27,351 nt of DNA from a virus. The notes under the pieces are model-generated. The model did no database searches. It saw only the letters and a list, made by a program, of their open reading frames with translations, and was not told the DNA's origin. This document shows positions 17,652 to 25,364 of the stretch, one piece after another. The position numbers and the translations under genes were made by a program. Each line of letters starts with the position of its first letter. The first letter of the stretch is position 1. The stretch is taken from IMG/VR virus record IMGVR_UViG_3300001683_000055, positions 1 to 27,351 of that record; one strand, 5' to 3'.

Positions 17652-17672
17652 GTGGCTATCTGCCACACTTTT
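17652..17672 (+). terminator. Weak hairpin terminator at the end of the tail operon
   Basis: GTGGC (17652-17656) and GCCAC (17662-17666) pair around TATCT, followed by AC and four T (17669-17672). The stem is only 5 bp, so termination may be partial. It starts 9 nt after the stop of the GNAT-like gene and before the only sizeable gap in this part of the window. Confidence 0.5.
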
Positions 17673-17727
17673 ATTTCATCAGTCAAACCGACAATACTAT
17701 ACACGTAAAATAACTCTCAATTTAAGA

Positions 17728-17769
17728 GGAGGTGTCAAAAAATTTATCTTGACATTCACCTCCATTTTT
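17728..17769 (+). promoter_or_regulatory. Inverted repeat overlapping the fibre promoter (operator or terminator)
   Basis: GGAGGTG (17728-17734) and CACCTCC (17757-17763) are perfect complements. Just inside them TCAA (17735-17738) can pair with TTGA (17749-17752), leaving CATT unpaired on the 3' side. A five-T run follows at 17765-17769. As RNA this is a possible rho-independent terminator for the upstream operon. As DNA it spans the -35 element and could be an operator. Both readings are inference. Confidence 0.5.
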
Positions 17770-17777
17770 AGTATAAT
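17749..17777 (+). promoter_or_regulatory. Consensus sigma70-type promoter for the fibre cassette
   Basis: TTGACA at 17749-17754 and TATAAT at 17772-17777 are separated by exactly 17 nt. Both hexamers match the bacterial vegetative consensus perfectly, which is rare by chance in intergenic DNA. The expected start of transcription is about 17783-17785, giving a leader of only about 20 nt with AAGGAG (17785-17790) at its 5' end. It drives the genes from 17803 onward. Confidence 0.85.
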
Positions 17778-17802
17778 TAAGAATAAGGAGAAAAATAAGA
17801 AT

Positions 17803-18144
17803 ATGGCAGCAGCACACTACAATATTGAGGTAGACCAAGGCTCAGACTTTAGCATTGATGTTGAAGTAAAAGAAGACGATGTGGTCAAGAACCTAACAGG
17901 CTATTCGGCAAGAGCACAAGCGAGAGAGGCGGAGGAAACTTCTTCTGCTTCATTTAGTTTTACTTGCACAATTCCTACACCTGCTAATGGGATAGTCAAA
18001 CTGACTTTACCAGCAGCAACTTCCTCTTCAGCAACCGCTGGACAGTATGTGTATGATTTAGAAATCTATACAGCTAGTGACGCCGCAGTTTCAAGACTTC
18101 TTAAAGGAACCTGTACAATCGACAGGGAAATAACTAGGTCATAA
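17803..18144 (+). CDS. Small beta-rich fibre-associated protein
   Basis: A 113-residue protein beginning MAAAHYNIEVDQGSDF. A longer frame starting at TTG 17749 is rejected because that TTG is the -35 box and lies upstream of the predicted transcript start; ATG 17803 follows AAGGAG. The sequence alternates strands (FSIDVEVKEDD, GYSARAQARE, NGIVKLTLPA, AGQYVYDLEIYT, SRLLKGTCTIDREITRS). This resembles a small domain I recall from many tailed phages just before fibre genes, similar in outline to the N-terminal virion-attachment domain of upper baseplate proteins (BppU-like). It probably links a fibre to the tip. Its stop overlaps the next start (TAATG at 18142-18146). Confidence 0.55.
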   Translation: MAAAHYNIEVDQGSDFSIDVEVKEDDVVKNLTGYSARAQAREAEETSSASFSFTCTIPTPANGIVKLTLPAATSSSATAGQYVYDLEIYTASDAAVSRLLKGTCTIDREITRS

Positions 18145-18524
18145 TGGCAACAACACTTACTATCTCTACACCTGTAAGTACAACTCTAACTATAGATGGT
18201 ACAAGCACTACTTATAATGTTAGTGGAACATCAACTACACTCGAAATATCGAGTACTATTGCTACACAGCTAGCTGCTTCTATAAATTATACGCCTTCGG
18301 GTCGTATGGCAGCAACAACAGTGCAAGGAGCGTTAGATGAGATTGCAGGAGACTTTTTCGTACAAGACGGTACTCCATCAGGTTCACAATTGAACGAAGG
18401 AGACCTATGGTACGATACAGACGACGATGAACTTAAAGTTTATCGTGGAACAACATGGCAAACACTTGCCGGAGCAGGGGGCGACACGGAAACGATGATG
18501 TCACTTGATGGAGGCTCATTTTAA
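18144..18524 (+). CDS. Short fibre-associated protein ending in DGGSF
   Basis: A 126-residue protein. Residues 1-45 are threonine/serine-rich strands (TLTISTPVSTTLTIDGTS); residues about 57-115 hold a domain widespread in phage fibres, with TTVQGALDEIAGDFF and LNEGDLWYDTDDDELKVYRG. The C-terminus MMSLDGGSF closely resembles that of the next gene (QQIDGGTFS). It lies between two co-translated fibre genes (TAATG in front, TAA directly followed by ATG behind), so it is probably a structural part or adaptor of the fibre assembly. No enzymatic motif is visible. Confidence 0.6.
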   Translation: MATTLTISTPVSTTLTIDGTSTTYNVSGTSTTLEISSTIATQLAASINYTPSGRMAATTVQGALDEIAGDFFVQDGTPSGSQLNEGDLWYDTDDDELKVYRGTTWQTLAGAGGDTETMMSLDGGSF

Positions 18525-20336
18525 ATGGCTACAAACGTAATTAAAATCAAAAGATCGACAGGGAACGCCGCGCCCTCGTCGTTGAATGCTGGAGAACTGG
18601 CATTTACAGGAGGCGGTGGAACCGCTGGTAATAATGGGCAACGTCTATTTATTGGTGATCCTGCTAATTCAAATGCGGTAACAGTAATTGGCGGGAACTA
18701 CTTTTCCAATTTAATGGATCATGCTCATGGCACAACTACAGCAAGTTCAGCACTAATTGTTGATTCTAGTAGTTCAACTACACAACTAAGAACCCCAGCT
18801 TTATATTTAGGAGCTTCAGGTTCAGATACACTAGTATCTTCAACTGCGGCAGAACTTAATCTAATAGATGGGTCTTCTGCAGGAACTATTGTAAATAGTA
18901 AAGCAGTAGTCTATGGCTCTGGTGGGCAAGTAAATGCAACAATTTTACAAGTAGGTGGTACAAGTATTACTTCTACACCTGCAGAAATAAACAAACTAGA
19001 TGGAGTTAATTCAACTACAGCAGAACTGAATATAACAGATGGTAGTACATCTGCAACAAGCACTACATTAGTAGATGCAGATAGAGTAGTTGTGAATGAC
19101 AACGGTACTATGGTACATGTTGCACTTTCTGACTTCGAAACTTATTTTGAATCAGCACTAGATACTCTAGCAAATGTAACTTCAGTAGGAACTTTAACAG
19201 CTCTTAATGTAGATAATGTAAATATTAATCTTAATACTATTTCTACTACAAATACTAATGGTAGTTTAACCCTAGCACCGCATGGTTCTGGTGACGTAAT
19301 AGCTACTACAGATACATTTCAAATATTAGCAACAGAAGGTGAAGCAGCAACATTGAAATTATCAGCAGATGAATCTGATGATAGTGGAGATGATTGGGCA
19401 TTTGTAAGTAATGCAGCTAACACTCTTACTATTGAAAATGATGCTTCAGGCTCAGGTGTAGCACAGATTACACTTACACCACATGCTACGGTTGCTAGTT
19501 CTACAACTGCAATCGCAGGTAATGCTACAATAGCAGGTACTCTTGGAGTAACAGGTGTAACAACATTTGCTACTCATGCAGTATTCGGTGATGACGATGA
19601 AGTTAAATTAGGGGCGGGTACAGATATGCGCCTTTACCATGATGGTACAAATTCATATGTAACGAATAGTACAGGGGCATTAAAAATTGCAACCGAAACA
19701 AGTGGTATAGCAGTTACAATAGGACATGGTACTTCTGAAGTAACGATTGGAGATAATCTAACAGTTACAGGAAATATGACAGTAAGTGGTACAACTACTA
19801 CGGTTAATTCAACTACAGTTAGTATAGCAGACCCAATCTTTGAAATCGGAGCTTCTGGCTCTGATGACAACTTAGATCGTGGTCTAAAAATGAAGTATAA
19901 CTCTAGTGGAGCAAAACTTGCATTCATGGGTTATGATGATTCAGATGGTAAGTTCGCATTCATTCCAGATGCTACAGATACCTCTAGTGTCTTTACAGGT
20001 ACTCAAGGTACTTTGAAAGCTAATATTGAGGCAGCAGCTACTGGTATTAAAGTTGGGGATTCAACTCCCTTCTCTGATAGTTCAGGAACTTTAACACTTC
20101 AAAATATTGATGCTTTAGATGCAACAACAGAAGCAACTATTGAAGCAGCAATAGATACACTTGCTAACCTTACCAGTGTTGGAACTCTTGGAACAGGAAC
20201 ATGGCAAGCAACAACAGTAGCAGTTGGGTATGGTGGAACAGGACTAACTACTCCAAGTGATGAAGGTAAAGTATTAACTTCAAACGGTTCTGGAGCATGG
20301 GTCGCACAACAAATAGATGGCGGAACATTCTCATAG
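18525..20336 (+). CDS. Tail fibre protein with IKIKRS head domain
   Basis: A 603-residue fibre. The N-terminus NVIKIKRSTGNAAPSSLNAGELAFTG is the attachment-type domain seen at the start of many phage fibres, and it recurs in the short gene at 20346. The shaft repeats motifs such as STAAELNLIDG / TPAEINKLDG / TTAELNITDG and TSVGTLTALNVDNVNIN. Near residue 365 comes a block with DMRLYHDGTNSYV. The end has GTWQATTVAVGYGGTGLTTP, a common phage fibre motif, then LTSNGSGAWVAQQIDGGTFS. Several shaft repeats are shared with the giant fibre at 20911, so the two genes could recombine. It begins directly after the previous stop and is followed by a TAGGAG ribosome binding site. Confidence 0.78.
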   Translation: MATNVIKIKRSTGNAAPSSLNAGELAFTGGGGTAGNNGQRLFIGDPANSNAVTVIGGNYFSNLMDHAHGTTTASSALIVDSSSSTTQLRTPALYLGASGSDTLVSSTAAELNLIDGSSAGTIVNSKAVVYGSGGQVNATILQVGGTSITSTPAEINKLDGVNSTTAELNITDGSTSATSTTLVDADRVVVNDNGTMVHVALSDFETYFESALDTLANVTSVGTLTALNVDNVNINLNTISTTNTNGSLTLAPHGSGDVIATTDTFQILATEGEAATLKLSADESDDSGDDWAFVSNAANTLTIENDASGSGVAQITLTPHATVASSTTAIAGNATIAGTLGVTGVTTFATHAVFGDDDEVKLGAGTDMRLYHDGTNSYVTNSTGALKIATETSGIAVTIGHGTSEVTIGDNLTVTGNMTVSGTTTTVNSTTVSIADPIFEIGASGSDDNLDRGLKMKYNSSGAKLAFMGYDDSDGKFAFIPDATDTSSVFTGTQGTLKANIEAAATGIKVGDSTPFSDSSGTLTLQNIDALDATTEATIEAAIDTLANLTSVGTLGTGTWQATTVAVGYGGTGLTTPSDEGKVLTSNGSGAWVAQQIDGGTFS

Positions 20337-20345
20337 GAGTAACTT

Positions 20346-20561
20346 ATGGCGACTAATACGATTAAACTAAAAAGAAATACAACTAATAGCAATGCTCCCG
20401 ATACAGATGATATCGCCGAAGGAGAAATAGCACTTAATACTGTATCAGGAAAGCTGTACATGAGAAAATCTGATGATTCAATTGTGAATTTCACAGATTC
20501 TTCAACTGCTGTACAAGCAAATACTGATGAAGCGGTAGCATTAGCAATAGCTTTAGGATAA
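20346..20561 (+). CDS. Mini-fibre: attachment domain only
   Basis: This 71-residue protein consists of the same N-terminal attachment domain as the 603-residue fibre (NTIKLKRNTTNSNAPDTDDIAEGEIALNT) and a short C-terminal segment ending DEAVALAIALG. That end resembles GKAIAMAMVFG, which closes the giant fibre. The shaft found in normal fibres is missing. It could be a capping or bridging subunit, or the remnant of a fibre that lost its shaft by recombination. A good start context (TAGGAG at 20334-20339, ATG at 20346) suggests it is translated. Confidence 0.6.
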   Translation: MATNTIKLKRNTTNSNAPDTDDIAEGEIALNTVSGKLYMRKSDDSIVNFTDSSTAVQANTDEAVALAIALG

Positions 20562-20565
20562 AAAC

Positions 20566-20901
20566 ATGGCAAATACATTTAAGAACGCAGCTGCAACTGC
20601 GACGGGTACTTCTGAAGTATCTGTATATACTGTACCGAGTTCTACTACTTCAACAGTAATAGGGCTTACTTGTGCAAATATAACAACTACTAGCCCTATA
20701 AAAGTTAGTATTAGAGTTTATGACAATTCTGGAACTGCACATTACTATATAGTAAAAAATGCAGAAGTCTTTGCAGGAGGAACTTTAGTTGCAGTAGGTG
20801 GAGATCAAAAACTAGTATTAGAAGCTAGTGACATAATAAAAGTTGTATCAGATACAGCAAGTTCAGTAGACACAATAGTCTCTGTATTACAACAGACGTA
20901 G
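20566..20901 (+). CDS. Small virion protein, MANTFKNA family
   Basis: A 111-residue beta-rich protein. The start MANTFKNAAATATGTSEVSVYTVP, a central YYIVKNAEVFAGGTLVAVGG and the end DTIVSVLQQT match a small protein family I recall as common in marine myo- and siphophages near fibre genes. It probably adopts an immunoglobulin-like or jelly-roll sandwich and decorates or caps a fibre. A paralogue with the same strand order lies at 25365, on the other side of the giant fibre gene. No catalytic residues stand out. Confidence 0.6.
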   Translation: MANTFKNAAATATGTSEVSVYTVPSSTTSTVIGLTCANITTTSPIKVSIRVYDNSGTAHYYIVKNAEVFAGGTLVAVGGDQKLVLEASDIIKVVSDTASSVDTIVSVLQQT

Positions 20902-20910
20902 GGGCAATTA

Positions 20911-23511
20911 ATGGCATATATAGGTAAAAGACCACAGGATACTTTCCCGTCCAATAATTCAGTAACGGCAACTATCATAGCAGCAAATGCTGTAGGTAGT
21001 TCAGAAATTGCTGGAAACGCAGTAGGCACTGGAGAGATTGCAGCTAACTCAGTAACAGCAGCTAAGATACCTGATAATACTATAACTGCAACTCATATAC
21101 CTAATGATTTAATAGACTCAGATCATTTAGCAGCAGGTGGAATTGACACAGAACATTTATCCGCTGATGCAGTCACAGCAGCAAAATTAGCTGATGCTGC
21201 AGTCGTTACAGCTAATATAGTAGATTTAAATGTAACTACTGGTAAAATTGCTAATAATGCAATAACTGCGGCTAAACTGCCCGATAATGTTATAACAGCT
21301 ACTCATATTCCAAATGGTTTAATAGTAACTGCACATATAGCAGACAATGCAGTCACAGCAGCTAAGATACCTGATAATGTATTAACAGCAACTATGTTGC
21401 CAGATAATGTTATTTTAGCAACTCACATACCTAATGCAACTAACTTAACTTTAGGAACAGTTACTGCTGCTTTAACAGGTAATGTTACAGGTAATGTATC
21501 TGGTACAGCGGCAACAGTAACAACTGCTGCTCAAACTAATATCACGAGTCTTGGAACACTAACAGCTTTAACAGTTGATGATGTAGCCATAAATGGTAAA
21601 GTTGTAACTATGACTGGTTCAACTAGTGATACAGCAGTAATTACAGCAGGAACCAACGGAACACTTAGTATAGTAACAACAGATGCTGCTGCAGCAGCGG
21701 CTAATATTCAAATTACAGCAGATGGTACAGCAGAATTAGCAGGTACAACAGTTACTTTGGATTCTGCGGGTGGAATAACACTTGACGCTGATGGTGGAAC
21801 AGTTACTTTTGCTGATGGAGGTTTGTCTTTAGGTACGATTACTTCTTCAGGGTGGACAGGAGCAGTAGTAGGTAATGTAACAGGTAATACATCTGGTACA
21901 GCCGCTACAGTAACAGGTGGAACTCAAGCATCAATTACAAGCGCTGCTAATCTAGTAACTGTTGGTACAATAGGTACTGGTGTATGGCAAGGCACCGCAG
22001 TAGCAACAGCTTATATAGCAAATAATGCTATTACAGCAGCTAAGCTACCTGATAATGTAATTACAGCAACGCATATACCGAATGACTTAATAGATTCAGA
22101 TCACTATGCCGCTGGTTCAATAGATAATGAACATTTAGCTGATGATGCTGTAGATAGTGCTGAAATAGCCGCTGGAGCAATAGACTTAGCTCATATGTCA
22201 GTTAATTCAATTGATTCAGATCAATATGTAGATGGATCAATAGACCTAGCTCATATGTCAGTTAATTCAATTGATTCAGATCAATATGTAGATGGATCAA
22301 TAGATACAGCACACATAGCTGATGATCAAGTAACGGCAGCTAAACTAGCCAATACTGCAGTAACCGCTGCATCATATGGTTCAAGTTCAGCCATTCCAGT
22401 AATAACAGTTGATGCTCAAGGACGAATAACAGGCGCAAGTACAGCTTCAACAAGTTCTACACTCACAATAGCGGCGGATAGTGGAGCAAATGATACAGTT
22501 ACAGTCGGTAGTGATACACTAACTTTCGCAGGTACATCAAACGAAGTAAACACAACAGTTTCAAATAATCAAATTCAAATTGGCTTACCTGACAACGTAA
22601 CAATAGGTGGAAATTTAATAGTTACAGGTGACTATACAGTAAACGGTACTACAAGTACTAATTCTGTTACAAACATGGTTATCGCTGATAACTTAATAGA
22701 ATTAAATAACGGTGCTGGCTCAAATGCTAACGATAGTGGTATCGTTATAGAAAGAGGAAGTACTGGAGATAACGCAATTATAGCATGGGACGAAAGTGCA
22801 GATAAGTTTGTAGTAGGAACAACAACAGCTACAGGAGCAAGTACTGGTAATTTAACTATTACTACAGGAACACTAGTAGCAAATGTTGAGGGTAACGTTA
22901 CAGGTAATGTTACAGGAAACACTTCAGGTACAGCAGCTACAGTAACAACAGCAGCACAATCTAACATAACAAGTTTAGGCACATTAACAGCCTTAACAGT
23001 TGATAATCTTGGTGTTAATGGTAATACTATAACAGCAAACTCAGGTGCTTTAAATCTAACACCTGCTGCAGGATCAGCCATAGTTTTAGACGGAACAATA
23101 AATGTAGATGCAGGAGTAGTTACAGGAGCAACAAGTGTTACTTCAACTGCCTTTGTAGGAGCATTGACAGGTAATGTTACAGGAAACACTTCAGGTACAG
23201 CAGCTACAGTAACAACTGCAGCTCAATCGAATATAACAAGTCTTGGAACTCTTACAGCCTTAACAGTAGATAATCTTGGTATTAATGGTAATACTATTAC
23301 AGCAAACTCTGGTGCTTTAAATCTTACACCTGCAGCAGGTTCTGCTATCGTTTTAGATGGAACAATCAATGTAGATGCAGGAGTAGTAACTGGTGCAACT
23401 AGTATTACTTCTACGGCGTTTGTTGGTGGATTAACAGGTAATGTTACAGGTAATGCAAGTGGTACAGCTTTGACTGTAACACAAGCAGCACAAAGCCTTA
23501 ACAGTAGATGA
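20911..23511 (+). CDS. Giant repeat tail fibre, N-terminal part (frame broken)
   Basis: 866 residues starting MAYIGKRPQDTFPSN, a recurrent phage fibre N-terminus. Residues about 15-185 and 365-480 are runs of roughly 15- to 20-residue repeats of the type NAITAAKLPDNVITATHIPN and IDSDHLAAGGIDTEHL, suggesting a repetitive trimeric shaft. Between and after them lie beta-rich modules such as GTLTALTVDD, GTNGTLSIVTTDAAAAAANI and GALNLTPAAGSAIVLDG. The frame ends abnormally at TGA 23509-23511 with TQAAQSLNSR. Here the third copy of an 89-residue module breaks off, and the next frame continues with ALTVDDVAVDGKII. This is probably the first part of a single protein of about 1486 residues, disrupted by a net loss of about 29 nt. 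It could also be a natural truncated form or an assembly error in repeats. Confidence 0.75.
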   Translation: MAYIGKRPQDTFPSNNSVTATIIAANAVGSSEIAGNAVGTGEIAANSVTAAKIPDNTITATHIPNDLIDSDHLAAGGIDTEHLSADAVTAAKLADAAVVTANIVDLNVTTGKIANNAITAAKLPDNVITATHIPNGLIVTAHIADNAVTAAKIPDNVLTATMLPDNVILATHIPNATNLTLGTVTAALTGNVTGNVSGTAATVTTAAQTNITSLGTLTALTVDDVAINGKVVTMTGSTSDTAVITAGTNGTLSIVTTDAAAAAANIQITADGTAELAGTTVTLDSAGGITLDADGGTVTFADGGLSLGTITSSGWTGAVVGNVTGNTSGTAATVTGGTQASITSAANLVTVGTIGTGVWQGTAVATAYIANNAITAAKLPDNVITATHIPNDLIDSDHYAAGSIDNEHLADDAVDSAEIAAGAIDLAHMSVNSIDSDQYVDGSIDLAHMSVNSIDSDQYVDGSIDTAHIADDQVTAAKLANTAVTAASYGSSSAIPVITVDAQGRITGASTASTSSTLTIAADSGANDTVTVGSDTLTFAGTSNEVNTTVSNNQIQIGLPDNVTIGGNLIVTGDYTVNGTTSTNSVTNMVIADNLIELNNGAGSNANDSGIVIERGSTGDNAIIAWDESADKFVVGTTTATGASTGNLTITTGTLVANVEGNVTGNVTGNTSGTAATVTTAAQSNITSLGTLTALTVDNLGVNGNTITANSGALNLTPAAGSAIVLDGTINVDAGVVTGATSVTSTAFVGALTGNVTGNTSGTAATVTTAAQSNITSLGTLTALTVDNLGINGNTITANSGALNLTPAAGSAIVLDGTINVDAGVVTGATSITSTAFVGGLTGNVTGNASGTALTVTQAAQSLNSR
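22187..22304 (+). repeat. 60-nt tandem repeat in the giant fibre gene
   Basis: Positions 22187-22244 and 22247-22304 are identical over 58 nt, giving a period of 60 nt (20 codons, unit IDLAHMSVNSIDSDQYVDGS). Left of the identity a single mismatch at 22186/22246 is followed by five more matches. Near-perfect identity down to third positions implies a recent in-frame duplication. Confidence 0.95.
22903..23493 (+). repeat. 267-nt module repeated two and a fraction times
   Basis: The unit beginning GGTAATGTTACAGG starts at 22903, 23170 and 23437, a constant spacing of 267 nt (89 codons). It encodes GNVTGNTSGTAATVTTAAQ through DAGVVTGATS and TAFVG. The first two copies are complete and nearly identical in protein, with synonymous differences. 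The third stops at about 23493, where the reading frame breaks. Confidence 0.88.
23480..23511 (+). other. Frame break in the giant fibre gene (missing about 29 nt)
   Basis: Compared with the homologous stretch near 23216-23260, the sequence jumps from GCACAA (ending 23493) to AGCCTTAACAGTAGATGATG (from 23494), lacking about 29 nt. Adding 29 nt puts both halves in one frame. The downstream frame reads ALTVDDVAVDGKIITM from 23495 and has its last upstream stop at 23477-23479, so both frames are open only across 23480-23508. Confidence 0.85.
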
Positions 23512-23539
23512 TGTTGCTGTAGATGGTAAAATAATTACT

Positions 23540-25342
23540 ATGACAGGTTCTGCTAGTGATACAGCCGTATTGACAGCAGGAACTAATGGAACACTTAGTA
23601 TAGTAACTACAGACGCTGCAGCAGCAGCAGCTAATATTCAAATAACTGCCGATGGTACAGTAGACATTGATTCAGCAGGAGTACTAACTTTAGATTCTGG
23701 AGCAGCTATTAATATAGAACCTGCTACAGGTTCAGCTATTTTATTAGATGGCACGATTAGTATAGATGCAGGAGTAGTTACAGGTGCAACTAGTATAACT
23801 TCAACAGCTTTTGTTGGTGGATTAACAGGTAATGTAACAGGAAATGCTTCAGGAACAGCAGCAACTGTAACAGGAGGAACACAAGCCTCTATTACAAGTA
23901 CAGCTAACTTAGTTACTGTAGGCACAATCGGAACTGGAGTATGGCAAGGAACAGCAATAGCTTCTGGGTATATAGCAGCAGATGCTATTACAGGAGCTAA
24001 GATAGCAGATGACGCTATCAACAGTGAACATTACGCAGCAGCTTCCATCGATAATGAGCATTTGGCAGATGATGCTGTTGGAGCAGACGAACTTGCGGCA
24101 AACGCTGTAGTTACAGCCTCTATAGTTGCTGGAAGTGTGACCGTAACAGAATTAGCCGATAATTCCGTCACTTCAGCCAAAATTGTTAATGGTACGATAG
24201 TGACAGCAGATATTGCGAATAATGCAATTTTAACTCAACATATAGACGACAATCAAATTACAGGTGACCAAATAGCCGACAACCTTGTACTCAGCGGTAC
24301 AGGGGCAATTAGAATGCCAGATGGAACGACTGCGCAAAGACCTTCAGCAGCTGCTGGAATGTTTAGATATAATACTACAACTTCCAAGTTCGAGGGTTAT
24401 ACTGACAGTTGGGGCGATATCGGTGGGGGTGGTTCAAACACTTTCACAAGAGATGCTTTTACTGGCGATGGTTTAGATGTCACTTTTACACTATCTCAAT
24501 CGGGAATAAGTGAAAACAATTTATTAGTATTTATCGAAGGTGTTTTCCAAGATCAAGATGCTTATAGCGTAAGTGGTACAACACTTACATTTGGTACTGC
24601 TCCAGTAAATGGACGTGGTATTATAGCGTATAGTGTAGCTTCAGCAGTAAGCGGATCTAATTTAAATCAAACTAGCGCCTCAGGAGATGGTCTCGAAACT
24701 CAGTTTACAATGGGGACTTCTCCAGTAAGCGAAAATAACACTCAAGTATTTATTGATGGTGTATATCAACATAAAAATACATATAGTACATCAGGTACAA
24801 CATTAACATTCTCAGCGGCACCACCAAATGGAACGGCTATTGAGATAATGATATTCACACAAACTGATGTGAATGTACCAACAGATGATACGATTGATAC
24901 AGCTCATTTAAAAGCTAGTGCAATAACTACTGCTAAAATAGCAGACAACGCAGTCACAGCAGCTAAGATACCAGATAACGTTTTAACAGCAACTATGTTA
25001 CCTGATAATGTTATATTAGCTACTCATATACCGAATGCAACTAATTTAACTTTAGGGACAGTTACAGCTAATTTAACAGGAAACGTAACTGGTAATACAA
25101 GTGGTACAGCTTTGACTGTAACACAAGCGGCACAAACAGCAATTACAAGTGTAGGTACTCTTACAGGATTAACAGTAGCTGGTGAAGTCTCAATGACTAC
25201 ACTAGATATAGGTGGAACAAATGTCACATCAACAGCAGCAGAATTAAATTACGTTGATGGAGTTACATCAGCAGTACAAACACAAATGGACACAAAAGCG
25301 TCCACAGGAAAGGCGATAGCAATGGCTATGGTTTTCGGATAA
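23540..25342 (+). CDS. Giant repeat tail fibre, C-terminal part (frame broken)
   Basis: This frame gives 600 residues from ATG 23540, but matching fibre sequence (ALTVDDVAVDGKIIT) continues upstream to 23495 and no ribosome binding site precedes the ATG. It is therefore probably the downstream part of the fibre begun at 20911. It repeats GTNGTLSIVTTDAAAAAANI, GNVTGNASGTAATVT and DNVLTATMLPDNVILATHIP units of the first part. Residues about 309-440 are two copies of a 73-residue domain (VFIEGVFQDQDAYSVSGTTL and VFIDGVYQHKNTYSTSGTTL), probable receptor-facing beta domains. The end has STAAELNYVDGVTSAVQTQM followed by GKAIAMAMVFG, a closing motif shared with the mini-fibre at 20346. Without a shift or re-initiation this part would be absent from the virion. 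Confidence 0.75.
   Translation: MTGSASDTAVLTAGTNGTLSIVTTDAAAAAANIQITADGTVDIDSAGVLTLDSGAAINIEPATGSAILLDGTISIDAGVVTGATSITSTAFVGGLTGNVTGNASGTAATVTGGTQASITSTANLVTVGTIGTGVWQGTAIASGYIAADAITGAKIADDAINSEHYAAASIDNEHLADDAVGADELAANAVVTASIVAGSVTVTELADNSVTSAKIVNGTIVTADIANNAILTQHIDDNQITGDQIADNLVLSGTGAIRMPDGTTAQRPSAAAGMFRYNTTTSKFEGYTDSWGDIGGGGSNTFTRDAFTGDGLDVTFTLSQSGISENNLLVFIEGVFQDQDAYSVSGTTLTFGTAPVNGRGIIAYSVASAVSGSNLNQTSASGDGLETQFTMGTSPVSENNTQVFIDGVYQHKNTYSTSGTTLTFSAAPPNGTAIEIMIFTQTDVNVPTDDTIDTAHLKASAITTAKIADNAVTAAKIPDNVLTATMLPDNVILATHIPNATNLTLGTVTANLTGNVTGNTSGTALTVTQAAQTAITSVGTLTGLTVAGEVSMTTLDIGGTNVTSTAAELNYVDGVTSAVQTQMDTKASTGKAIAMAMVFG
24464..24861 (+). repeat. Two diverged 73-residue domains in tandem in the giant fibre
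   Basis: GDGLDVTFTLSQSGISENN begins at 24464 and GDGLETQFTMGTSPVSENN at 24683, 219 nt apart. Both copies continue with VFI-x-GV-x-Q, Y, SGTTLTF and PxNG. They have diverged at many residues, so the duplication is old compared with the 60-nt repeat. Confidence 0.85.
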
Positions 25343-25364
25343 AAGAAAAAAGGAGAAATAGAAA

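Noticed and set aside
17749-17802. Longer start (TTG at 17749) for the small protein at 17803
   Set aside because: The TTG is part of a perfect -35 box and lies upstream of the expected transcript start; the ATG at 17803 follows AAGGAG and gives the family-like N-terminus.
24285-24476. Plus-strand 63-codon frame inside the giant fibre
   Set aside because: It overlaps the fibre C-terminal part in another frame and has no recognisable content.
20911-25342. CRISPR array suggested by regular repeats
   Set aside because: Repeats are protein-coding with codon-multiple periods and have no unique spacers.
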